A DNA stretch of 9,793 nt from an uncultured bacterium. Lineage in GTDB: Bacteria; Bdellovibrionota_C; UBA2361; SZUA-149; CALKYB01. Within the stretch, counting starts at the first letter, position 1, and each line of letters opens with the position of its first letter. The position numbers were made by a program, and so were the translations under genes. Shown piece after piece: positions 1 to 6,384 of this stretch. The DNA is taken from the NCBI GenBank assembly GCA_938022485.1, contig CALIEE010000061.1, positions 1-9,793 of the forward strand, in the 5' to 3' direction. The notes under the pieces are model-generated. The model worked only from the letters and a program-made list of their open reading frames with translations. It was not told the DNA's origin and did not search any database.

Positions 1-1099
1 TAACTCTTTGGTTAGTTTTAGTGAGCTACTTGGTAGAGGAAAATTAGCGTTTTTTTGCTCATTGCTGCTGCTTTGGCTTGGTTTTTCCTTAGACTCAAGG
101 GTCACTGAGGATATTGAAAAAGCCAGCCTGGTAAAGGTCGGTGTCATTCAAGGAAATTTAGACCCTTTCCAGAAAGGCGATCAAAATGAACTGAATGAGA
201 ACTTGAAGATTTATCAGGGTCTTTCTGAAAGTGCGGCTAGGGCAGGGGCTGACTTTTTGGTATGGCCAGAGTCGGTAGTAAATAGTTGGGCACCTGTAGA
301 GATTAAGTCTGTAGCTGGAACTAGGTTTGACCCTTACCCTCAGCATTCAGCGCCCTTACTTTATGGTGGTCTTAGTTTTGAAAAACGCTCGAAGGAGGAG
401 CACAGAATAGTTAGTGAAGGTGTTTCCAGTGCCGCAATTAAAAAGAGGCTTAGGTATAAAAGTTATAATTCGGCTTTTCTGCTTGATCGAGGTGGCCGTG
501 TAGGGGGAATCTATCACAAAAGAGTCCTAATGCCCTTTGGTGAGTACTTGCCGTTTCGGGATATTTGGCCAGAAGTGAGAGAGCTCAGTCCTATGAGTGG
601 AGACTTTATGCCCGGCTCCGCTGCTGCCGCGTTCGATGTGGATTTGCCCGGCAAGGAATTTAAAGTCGCACCACTTATTTGTTATGAGGATATGGTTCCC
701 TCCGTAGCTCGAGAAGCCGTCAGGAAGGGTGCTCAGCTTTTAGTGAACATGAGTAACGATGCCTGGTATGGAGAAAGTGTGGCCTCCAGACAACATCATC
801 TTCTTGCGATGTGGAGAGCGATAGAACTCAGGAGAGCCCTAGTTCGTGTGACTAACACCGGGTTCACTGCTGTTGTTTCTCCTCGAGGCCAGACAACCCG
901 AGCTTTGAAAGATTTTACTGAGGACTTCATGGTAGAGGAGGTACCTCTTCTTAACCGCCAAACGCTATTTAGTAAGTTTGGTGATTTGCCGCAGTTAAGT
1001 TTAGCCTTTTTGGGCCTAGTTTTAGTTATTTACTGGAGAATCTCTCCTGTGGATAAACGTCCAAGGAAGATGCTTTCCGGTCAAAAAGCAGATCATTAG
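1..1099 (+). CDS. lnt: Apolipoprotein N-acyltransferase, C-terminal part (5' end outside window)
   Basis: Lnt transfers a fatty acid from a phospholipid to the N-terminal cysteine of apolipoproteins at the periplasmic face of the inner membrane, the last step of lipoprotein maturation. The frame is open to the left edge, so the gene is cut there. The TTG at 8-10 is probably an internal leucine, because the first six or so membrane helices of this roughly 500-residue family are missing. Numbering from that TTG, a hydrophobic helix (13-28) precedes a nitrilase domain with the expected triad: E88 in WPES, K171 in HKRVLMPFGEYLPF and C225 in ICYED. NMSNDAWYG (247-255) and RQHHLLAMWRAIELRR (261-276) are also typical. 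A last membrane helix lies near 328-346. The E-K spacing is 83 residues against 68 in E. coli (E267/K335), owing to a basic insertion around 126-151. The next gene encodes a lipoprotein, a likely substrate. Confidence 0.96.
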   Translation, partial: NSLVSFSELLGRGKLAFFCSLLLLWLGFSLDSRVTEDIEKASLVKVGVIQGNLDPFQKGDQNELNENLKIYQGLSESAARAGADFLVWPESVVNSWAPVEIKSVAGTRFDPYPQHSAPLLYGGLSFEKRSKEEHRIVSEGVSSAAIKKRLRYKSYNSAFLLDRGGRVGGIYHKRVLMPFGEYLPFRDIWPEVRELSPMSGDFMPGSAAAAFDVDLPGKEFKVAPLICYEDMVPSVAREAVRKGAQLLVNMSNDAWYGESVASRQHHLLAMWRAIELRRALVRVTNTGFTAVVSPRGQTTRALKDFTEDFMVEEVPLLNRQTLFSKFGDLPQLSLAFLGLVLVIYWRISPVDKRPRKMLSGQKADH

Positions 1100-1103
1100 T
1101 TGT

Positions 1104-1152
1104 AGCACTAAGATTAGTAAAATAATCGATTTTTTACGGTGCTTCGTTTTTT
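1104..1152 (+). terminator. Weak candidate terminator after lnt
   Basis: AGCAC (1104-1108) can pair with GTGCT (1139-1143) just after the lnt stop, and six T residues follow at 1147-1152. The loop is about 30 bases, which is long, though AAAAT/ATTTT inside it could form an inner stem. This is a marginal hairpin. Confidence 0.25.
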
Positions 1153-1185
1153 AGTGTACGCTAAGATTCTCACTGTAAGTAGACG

Positions 1186-1195
1186 TAAAGCTTTA
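1186..1195. promoter_or_regulatory. Short palindrome upstream of the OmpA-type lipoprotein gene
   Basis: TAAAGCTTTA is a perfect 10-base palindrome ending 22 bases before the ATG at 1218. A second, imperfect dyad, TAGTGTACGCTA (10 of 12 positions symmetric), lies at 1152-1163. I see no convincing paired -35/-10 boxes and no Shine-Dalgarno sequence in the 118-base gap, so either dyad could be a protein site or chance. Confidence 0.2.
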
Positions 1196-1217
1196 ACCCT
1201 AATTACCCAAGCGATTC

Positions 1218-1919
1218 ATGTATAAAGTCAGCCTATTTAGCCTAGCTCTAGTTTTTTTGTTTGCAACTGGATGTCACCCGACTCCTGGTCCAGATAAGAG
1301 TTTGGTAGGTGGGGTTTTGGGTGCCGGTTGGGGAGCTGGAGCGGGGGCGGTTATTGGGCACCAGACTGGTGCTGCTGGTCCAGGAGCTGCAATTGGCAGT
1401 GGAATAGGGTTTGCTAGTGGCCTAGTGCAGGGAATTGGTCTTGATATTTCTGAAGGAACGGAGCTCGAGCAAGAGCGAGAGCTTGATGCACTTAGAGTTC
1501 GGGTAGCTACTAATGAGCGTGCTTTGATCGGTATTCAGCGAGAGCTTGATAATCGAGATCGTAAGCTTAAACTTACCGGGGCAAGTAGTGGTAACGCCAT
1601 TTTCTTTGATTCTGGAAGAGCGTCACTTCGAAGTGGATCCGTTGCTCACCTTCAAAGGCTGGCTGATTCAATTAAGTTAAATCCTTATGTCGGCTCTGTC
1701 AGAATTTTTGGACATGCAGACGACGCTGGAAGCAAAGAAATGAACCAGCGCCTTAGTGAGGCTCGCGCCTTAACAGTCTCTACATTTCTCGCTAGCTATG
1801 GAGTACCCGCTGATCGGATTCAGACAGTGGGCCTTGGGGCTAGCCGTCCTGTGACCTCAAATCGCACTGGAGCTGGTCGTCAGCTCAACAGACGTGCCGA
1901 AATTGTATTAGAGAAGTAA
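1218..1919 (+). CDS. OmpA-domain outer-membrane lipoprotein with glycine zipper (YiaD-like)
   Basis: A predicted outer-membrane lipoprotein that binds peptidoglycan non-covalently and ties the outer membrane to the wall. The 233 residues begin with a lipoprotein signal peptide (1-18) and lipobox A-T-G-C19. Residue +2 is His, not the Asp that retains lipoproteins in the inner membrane. Residues 30-75 form a glycine-zipper segment rich in GAG and GxxxG patterns, a possible membrane-associated hairpin as in YiaD. A charged, probably coiled-coil segment (80-117) leads to a C-terminal OmpA domain (about 125-233), with FFDSG (129-133), GHADDAG (165-171), a following Arg-rich helix and GRQLNRRAEI (220-229), the usual peptidoglycan contacts. 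The ATG start is set by the signal peptide; no clear Shine-Dalgarno sequence precedes it. It may be co-transcribed with lnt. The exact family member is uncertain; the domain calls are firm. Confidence 0.93.
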   Translation: MYKVSLFSLALVFLFATGCHPTPGPDKSLVGGVLGAGWGAGAGAVIGHQTGAAGPGAAIGSGIGFASGLVQGIGLDISEGTELEQERELDALRVRVATNERALIGIQRELDNRDRKLKLTGASSGNAIFFDSGRASLRSGSVAHLQRLADSIKLNPYVGSVRIFGHADDAGSKEMNQRLSEARALTVSTFLASYGVPADRIQTVGLGASRPVTSNRTGAGRQLNRRAEIVLEK

Positions 1920-1936
1920 ATTTTTCTTATACTTGC

Positions 1937-2014
1937 GACTTACCGGGTCGTAATTCCGTCTAATTAGACTGGATTGTTGCATTTTGAGTGGACCGTAAGT
2001 CACCTCACCCGGTA
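1937..2014. repeat. Overlapping inverted repeats around the protease promoter
   Basis: The upstream segment GACTTACCGGGT (1937-1948) is echoed in inverted form by two downstream segments. GTAAGTC at 1995-2001 is the exact reverse complement of 1937-1943. ACCCGGTA at 2007-2014 is the exact reverse complement of 1941-1948. The first downstream copy lies in the promoter spacer and the second overlaps the -10 box. This suits an operator bound at two sites, or alternative pairing in a read-through RNA. Chance is not excluded for 7-8 base matches. Confidence 0.4.
1958..1969. promoter_or_regulatory. Perfect 12-base palindrome upstream of the protease promoter
   Basis: GTCTAATTAGAC is fully self-complementary. 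It ends 19 bases before the proposed -35 box of the protease gene and 55 bases before its ATG, a reasonable place for an activator or repressor dimer. It has no T-run after it, so it is a poor terminator for the lipoprotein gene. Confidence 0.4.
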
Positions 2015-2018
2015 TAAT
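1989..2018 (+). promoter_or_regulatory. Promoter of the secreted protease gene, leaderless geometry
   Basis: A perfect -10 box TATAAT (2013-2018) follows a -35-like TGGACC (1989-1994, four of six consensus bases) at 18 bases. Six bases separate the -10 box from the ATG at 2025, so the predicted transcription start falls on or within a base or two of the start codon. There is no Shine-Dalgarno sequence in this gap. The arrangement implies a leaderless mRNA. Confidence 0.6.
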
Positions 2019-2024
2019 AGCATA

Positions 2025-5000
2025 ATGAAAAAAGCCCTGGTTTTAGCCGTTTTCTCCCTTTTCTTAGTAGTTTTATCTGATACAGCTTTAGCTCAGCAGA
2101 AATCAGCAGTCGATATGTCGGATGGGCAACCGTTCAACGCTGCCAAAGTTCGCGAGATGAGGTCCGCTGCTCAGAGGTTTATGTCCGGTGGACATTCTTC
2201 AAAGGTCTCGTTGACAGTTCGTATCGGAGGTAGGGACCGACAGTTCAAACTAGAGCCACATGACATTAGAGCTGAAGGTTACCGGGCAACAATTTCATCT
2301 GACCGCGGAGCAGTAGCTGACAAAAGTAAGGTGCTCCTATTTAAGGACGATTCTGCTGGGGAAGATTTTCTCAGGTTTGCTATGATTGAGTCTCCTGATG
2401 GCTCCGAAGTTATGCGGGGCTTTCTTCGGGAGGGTGGTGCTTATTACTCTCTTAACTCTGACAGTACCGGCAAAGAAGATTTCATGGTTATGAATCAACT
2501 CGAAGAAGAGGAGGTTCAGGGCTTACTAAGGGAGTGTGGAGTTGAGGTTAGTGCTGCAAGGGTAGCAGATTCCTTGAATTTTGCCGCAGTCTCAACTGGT
2601 AGCACAGGCGTACTTCGAGAACTGGAAATTGCTACGGAGGCAGATTTTGAATACGTTAGCTCTCTCTCTTCTGCAGCTTCAGCTAATGCCGAGATACTAG
2701 CAATTTTAAACTCTGTAGATGGTATTTACCAGTCTCAGCTTGGAATTACTTTGAGTGTCACTTTTCAAAACACTTGGACAGTTTCCAACGATCCTTATAC
2801 CAGCTCAGATGCAGGTACGTTGTTGAACCAATTTTTAAGTTTTTGGAATTCTAATTTTTCAACCAATGGTTTTGACGTTGCAACCTTATTTACTGGTCGA
2901 GAGTTGGATGGTTCAACTGCCGGTATCGCTTTTCTGGATGCCGCTTGTTCTCGTTTTTCGTATGGATTGGTTCAGCAGTTTTCGAGAGGACTAGCAGTGC
3001 CAGTTACAGCCCATGAAATAGGGCATAATCTAGGTGCTGATCATGATGTATGTGGTTTTAACGATGATTATGTGATGTGCCCTAGTCTAAGAGGTTCGGC
3101 TAATACTTTCTCAACTCGTTCTATCAATCAAATTGATAGTTTCATTGATTCGGTATCCTGTTTAAGTCCCGTTGATGGTGGAGATAATGGCGGAGGAACA
3201 GGAGTCGACGGAGGTGGGGGAAGCGGAATGCCACCTGTGATTGGAAGTATTGGAGATAGAAGTGTTGCAGAGGGTTCAAACCTTAGTTTTACCGTTTCTG
3301 TGTCTGACCCAGACAGTTCCACGGTGACACTTAGAGCTTCATCTTTACCACAAGGTGCTACATTTTCTAGCGGACGATTCAGCTGGACTCCAGGCTTTGG
3401 AACTGTTGATGGTACTGGCTCCTCAGTTTTTTCTGTTTTATTTACCGCAACAGATAGCACCGGTCTTCGCGATACTGAGACTGTTGATATAACAGTTAGA
3501 AACACAAACAGAGCCCCGGTCTTTTCTAATCCTTCTATCCCTCAACTTAGAGTAGGACAGATGAGTAATATTGCGGTCCGCGCCACAGACCTTGATGGAG
3601 ATGCTGTTTCCTATACGGCCTCTTTACCACTGGGAGCTTCAATCAACTCTCAAACTGGTGTTATCAGCTGGAGGCCTTCAGCGAGCCAAACCGGAAGTTT
3701 TTCAATCGTAGTGACTGCTCGAGATCAATTTGGTGCAGCTGAGACAATTCGAATAAATTTCACTGTATTGCCAGGAAACGTTAGTAATCCACCTGATACA
3801 CCGAACGATCTAACAGCTGGTGATATTGATGGTGATGGCCGAGCTGAGCTACTACTTCACAGAGCCTCAAGTGGCCAAGGCATATCTGCCCAAGCTACTG
3901 GTTCAGAGGTGCAGTTCTTTGACTTCGCCTCAGCTTCTGAGGTTCCTTTGATGGGAGATTTCAACGGCGATAACTTTTCTGATTTAGCCCGCTATAACCC
4001 TGCAGATGGGATATGGAGAATTCAGTTTTCTAATACTGGAGCCACAACTGTCTTGAATTTGGGAGGCGGTGCAGTATTGCCTTTTACTGGTGACTTCGAT
4101 GGCGACCAAAGGGATGACGTTGGGGTTTTTGATCCTGTTAGGGGTGTGCTCGCTTATCTGTCCAGTGAAACTGGTGATGTTGTAAGTGAAGATCTTGGGC
4201 AGAGAGGAGATATTCCAGTTCCATGTGATTATGATGGAGACGGTAGGGATGATCTAGCGGTGTTTAACCCTGCTTCTGGTACATGGAGTAGTTTAAGAGC
4301 CAACGGCTCAGTGCAGGAAATCCAGCTGGGACTATTTGAAGACATTCCAGTTCCAGGGGACTTTAATGGTGACGGAAGTTGTCAGAGAGCTGTTTGGCGC
4401 CCAGCTTCTGGAAACTGGTTTATCGAGGGACAAGATCCAATTCAGTTTGGGTTGGGTGGAGATGTTCCCATGGTTTTCGATTCTGACGGAGATGGTCGAA
4501 ACGAAAGGGTAGTTTATAGACCAGCGTCTGGAAATTGGTTTTTCGAGGATGGCGGACTTGTTCAATTTGGTTTGTCCTTTGACGTGCCGGTTTATGCGTC
4601 TTCGCTTTATTACAATCTTAGAAATACTAATCGTGGTTCATGGGATGACCTGGCTTCAAACAGAAATGTTGCCAGTATCTTTTCTTCAGTGCTTGGGGTT
4701 ATTGGTGACGTAGGTCCTTCGGGGACGAGCTTTGCTCCATTTGGAGCTCCTTTTGGTTCAGAAATTGTTTCCGGGGACTATGACGGAGATGGTGTTCAGG
4801 ATGATGCTCTTTTCCAAGGCGGGGTTTGGACCCTCAATCTTTCAGGTGGTCAGGTAGATGTAAGATTCTGGGGACAGCCCGGTGATATACCAGTCTCAGG
4901 GGACTTTGATGGCGATGGAATAACGGATCTTGCAGTTTGGAGACCAGCTGATGGTGGTTGGTATGTTATTCGTTCAAGAAATGGCGCTTTTAGTTTTTAT

Positions 5001-5453
5001 TCTTGGGGTTTGAATGGTGATATCCCAGTTGCTGCAGATTTTAATGGTGATGGTTGGACAGACCCTGCGGTTTGGAGGCCTTCCTCTGGAACATGGTTTG
5101 TTATGGACGCTCGTTCAGCTCTTCCAGTTCAAACTGTTCAGTGGGGTCTTCCAGGTGATATTCCTAGAATTGCAGATTTTGATCGAGATGGTCGAGCTGA
5201 TATGTCTGTTTGGCGACCGTCCTCTGGAACATGGTTTGTTTTAAATTCGGCCGGTGGAATTGATTCTGCGCAGTGGGGCTTACAAGGCGATTTGCCTGTT
5301 CCCGGAAGGTTTGTTTCTCCAAGTTTCACGAACTACGCCGTATATCGCCCAACAGATGGAAACGTTTATGTTCTTTCAAGAGCGGGTGAAGTGAGGATAT
5401 TTAACAGTGGAATTATTGGTGGAGAGCTAGTGCAAACAGTTGGAAGAAACTAG
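2025..5453 (+). CDS. Secreted metzincin (reprolysin-like) metalloprotease with two Ig-like domains and an FG-GAP/VCBS-type propeller
   Basis: A predicted exported zinc protease of 1142 residues. The ATG at 2025 is chosen because it gives a classic signal peptide (MKK, hydrophobic core, ALA then QQ; cleavage near 23); the open frame upstream to a TTG at 1974 would bury it. Residues 24-190 look like a propeptide, and C171 in RECGV resembles a cysteine switch. The catalytic domain (about 194-380) has HEIGHNLGADHD (330-341; zinc ligands H330, H334 and H340, catalytic E331) and Met-turn M351 in YVMCPS. A Gly/Asp-rich linker (381-404) precedes two cadherin/He_PIG-like Ig domains (405-496, 497-585). 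From about 595 a propeller-like region carries ten DxDxDG-type calcium motifs plus a decayed one. No C-terminal sorting signal is visible, so type II secretion or surface retention is inferred. Substrate unknown. Confidence 0.92.
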   Translation: MKKALVLAVFSLFLVVLSDTALAQQKSAVDMSDGQPFNAAKVREMRSAAQRFMSGGHSSKVSLTVRIGGRDRQFKLEPHDIRAEGYRATISSDRGAVADKSKVLLFKDDSAGEDFLRFAMIESPDGSEVMRGFLREGGAYYSLNSDSTGKEDFMVMNQLEEEEVQGLLRECGVEVSAARVADSLNFAAVSTGSTGVLRELEIATEADFEYVSSLSSAASANAEILAILNSVDGIYQSQLGITLSVTFQNTWTVSNDPYTSSDAGTLLNQFLSFWNSNFSTNGFDVATLFTGRELDGSTAGIAFLDAACSRFSYGLVQQFSRGLAVPVTAHEIGHNLGADHDVCGFNDDYVMCPSLRGSANTFSTRSINQIDSFIDSVSCLSPVDGGDNGGGTGVDGGGGSGMPPVIGSIGDRSVAEGSNLSFTVSVSDPDSSTVTLRASSLPQGATFSSGRFSWTPGFGTVDGTGSSVFSVLFTATDSTGLRDTETVDITVRNTNRAPVFSNPSIPQLRVGQMSNIAVRATDLDGDAVSYTASLPLGASINSQTGVISWRPSASQTGSFSIVVTARDQFGAAETIRINFTVLPGNVSNPPDTPNDLTAGDIDGDGRAELLLHRASSGQGISAQATGSEVQFFDFASASEVPLMGDFNGDNFSDLARYNPADGIWRIQFSNTGATTVLNLGGGAVLPFTGDFDGDQRDDVGVFDPVRGVLAYLSSETGDVVSEDLGQRGDIPVPCDYDGDGRDDLAVFNPASGTWSSLRANGSVQEIQLGLFEDIPVPGDFNGDGSCQRAVWRPASGNWFIEGQDPIQFGLGGDVPMVFDSDGDGRNERVVYRPASGNWFFEDGGLVQFGLSFDVPVYASSLYYNLRNTNRGSWDDLASNRNVASIFSSVLGVIGDVGPSGTSFAPFGAPFGSEIVSGDYDGDGVQDDALFQGGVWTLNLSGGQVDVRFWGQPGDIPVSGDFDGDGITDLAVWRPADGGWYVIRSRNGAFSFYSWGLNGDIPVAADFNGDGWTDPAVWRPSSGTWFVMDARSALPVQTVQWGLPGDIPRIADFDRDGRADMSVWRPSSGTWFVLNSAGGIDSAQWGLQGDLPVPGRFVSPSFTNYAVYRPTDGNVYVLSRAGEVRIFNSGIIGGELVQTVGRN
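3819..5340 (+). repeat. Eleven FG-GAP/VCBS-like coding repeats of about 45 residues
   Basis: The GDFDGDGxxDLAVWRP-type motif begins at protein residues 599, 644, 689, 734, 778, 818, 917, 959, 1004 and 1050, with a decayed copy at 1094. Spacing is 40-46 except for a 99-residue gap between the sixth and seventh. The motif follows the D-x-D/N-x-D-G calcium-loop pattern of integrin-alpha-like propellers. At DNA level, 21 bases are identical at 5082-5102 and 5220-5240, exactly one unit (138 bases) apart, so the last units are the least diverged copies. Confidence 0.85.
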
Positions 5454-5454
5454 C
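5426..5454. other. Weak hairpin at the end of the protease gene
   Basis: GCTAGT (5426-5431) pairs with ACTAGC (5449-5454) across a 17-base loop that spans the stop codon. There is no T-run on either side. It is the only hairpin seen near the 16-base gap between the two convergent stop codons and is not a good intrinsic terminator. Confidence 0.2.
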
Positions 5455-5469
5455 GGTTCTACTCCAGCT

Positions 5470-6264
5470 CTACTTGTTTACTCTAGATAATACCTCGAAA
5501 GCGTTTCTAGCGATGTTTGGTATCTTACTTCTTGGCCCAGTGTAGCCAGCTTCATTGGTAGATATTGTCTGATCTAGAACTGCTCCCAGCTTAGTCGAAA
5601 ATTCTTCGCCGTTACTAGCTGAAAGAGTAGCACTGGGAATACCAGCACTACCTCTGCTAATTTCCACATCAATGCTCCCAGGCTTATCAACTGATGCTGA
5701 TAGCTCTACGGTATGACCTTCTAGCTGAAACTTTGTGCTGATTTTCGCTAATTTTCCATTCTTTGTTTGGCTCCGGTAACTCAAATTTTCAACGTTAGTA
5801 GCGTTTTTTCTATATTCGTACCCAGCTTTTTGTAGCTCCGTGAATGCTGCCTCACCTAGTCCTCTCATAGGAACACGTTCTGTTCCAAGCTGAGGGTTTA
5901 GGATTTCTTTTGCTAGTGTTTGGCCTAAGTCGTTTGAATTTGCAGGATTGATATCTAATGAGAAACAGTTATGGTTTTCTGGAGTTGCTAGTTGAACTCG
6001 GACGCCTCTCTCCGGGAGAACTTCGAAGCTGAGGGCATGGTCGAGATTTTTAGCACTTGCACCTATATTATAAACTAACTTTTGATTATTGCCTTCAATA
6101 CCTTGAACTTTTTGAAAGGGCTCTGCCATTTTCGGGGTAAGTAGGGTCGTGAACTTGGCTATTCCTTCTAGTTTTTCTGGAGCATTGGTATTGCAGTCGT
6201 GTTTAGTCTGCTCGGCGTTTTGTAGATCACTTGCAATTGCTGCATTTACTGGTGAGTTACCCAT
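5470..6264 (-). CDS. Hypothetical protein with possible internal duplication
   Basis: I do not recognise this 264-residue protein. It begins MGNSPVNAA with no signal peptide, lipobox or membrane helix, so it should be soluble and cytoplasmic unless exported by a non-Sec route. It has two cysteines (C24, C100). Two segments look like diverged copies: 76-150 and 173-264. Each has alternating beta-type stretches (VRVQLATP, CFSLDIN; HTVELSAS, SIDVEISRG), then a helix starting N-x-D/E-D/E-L/F (NSNDLGQTLAKEIL; NGEEFSTKLGAVL), a loop, and a second helix with AF-x-x-L (AAFTELQ; NAFEVLS). Residues 1-50 are Asn/Gln/Thr-rich and probably flexible. ATG is the only good start; no Shine-Dalgarno sequence lies at normal distance. 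Codon use looks like the neighbours and no mobile-element gene is near. It converges with the protease gene. Function unknown. Confidence 0.75.
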   Translation of the reverse strand: MGNSPVNAAIASDLQNAEQTKHDCNTNAPEKLEGIAKFTTLLTPKMAEPFQKVQGIEGNNQKLVYNIGASAKNLDHALSFEVLPERGVRVQLATPENHNCFSLDINPANSNDLGQTLAKEILNPQLGTERVPMRGLGEAAFTELQKAGYEYRKNATNVENLSYRSQTKNGKLAKISTKFQLEGHTVELSASVDKPGSIDVEISRGSAGIPSATLSASNGEEFSTKLGAVLDQTISTNEAGYTGPRSKIPNIARNAFEVLSRVNK

Positions 6265-6275
6265 TGTATTAACCC

Positions 6276-6281
6276 TATATA
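6276..6281 (-). promoter_or_regulatory. Possible -10 box of the 264-residue protein gene
   Basis: On the minus strand TATATA lies 11 bases before the ATG at 6264, which would leave a 5' leader of only about four or five bases. An overlapping TAGGGT ends seven bases before the ATG. No good -35 box is present at 16-18 bases. AAAGAGGG (6295-6288) resembles a Shine-Dalgarno sequence but is 23 bases from the ATG, too far to serve this start. Confidence 0.25.
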
Positions 6282-6312
6282 GTGAAACCCTCTTTACTCT
6301 ATTTGTTATGGG

Positions 6313-6324
6313 TGAACTGGTTCA
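6313..6324. promoter_or_regulatory. Dyad TGAAC-TG-GTTCA upstream of the 264-residue protein gene
   Basis: TGAACTGGTTCA has perfect 5-base arms around a 2-base spacer and lies about 50 bases upstream of the ATG at 6264. The rest of this 120-base gap (6265-6384) holds nothing else I can support. It could be an operator; the arms are short. Confidence 0.25.
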
Positions 6325-6384
6325 ACTAGTCGCATCCAAAGTAGATTTAATTCTGGCCTTAAATGCTTGAAATAACAGGCAGAA

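Noticed and set aside
1974..2024. Upstream TTG start for the protease, adding 17 residues
   Set aside because: It would place a polar stretch before the signal peptide and ignore a perfect -10 box just before the ATG at 2025. The ATG gives a textbook MKK signal peptide.
3128..3505. 125-residue minus-strand ORF inside the protease gene
   Set aside because: It is antisense to the linker and first Ig-like domain, is Pro/Ser-rich as expected from reverse reading of Gly/Ser codons, and has no ribosome site or recognisable domain.
5014..5244. 76-residue plus-strand ORF with repeated LEHGL(L/F) segments
   Set aside because: It is an off-frame reading of the propeller repeats; its apparent internal repeat is inherited from the real coding repeats.
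6250..6264. N-myristoylation-like start MGNSPV in the 264-residue protein
   Set aside because: The motif needs Ser or Thr at position 6, which is Val here, and bacteria lack the transferase.
6149..6370. 73-residue hydrophobic plus-strand ORF starting inside the 264-residue protein gene
   Set aside because: Two thirds is antisense to a better coding frame, and its hydrophobic character follows from reverse reading. No promoter or ribosome site supports it.
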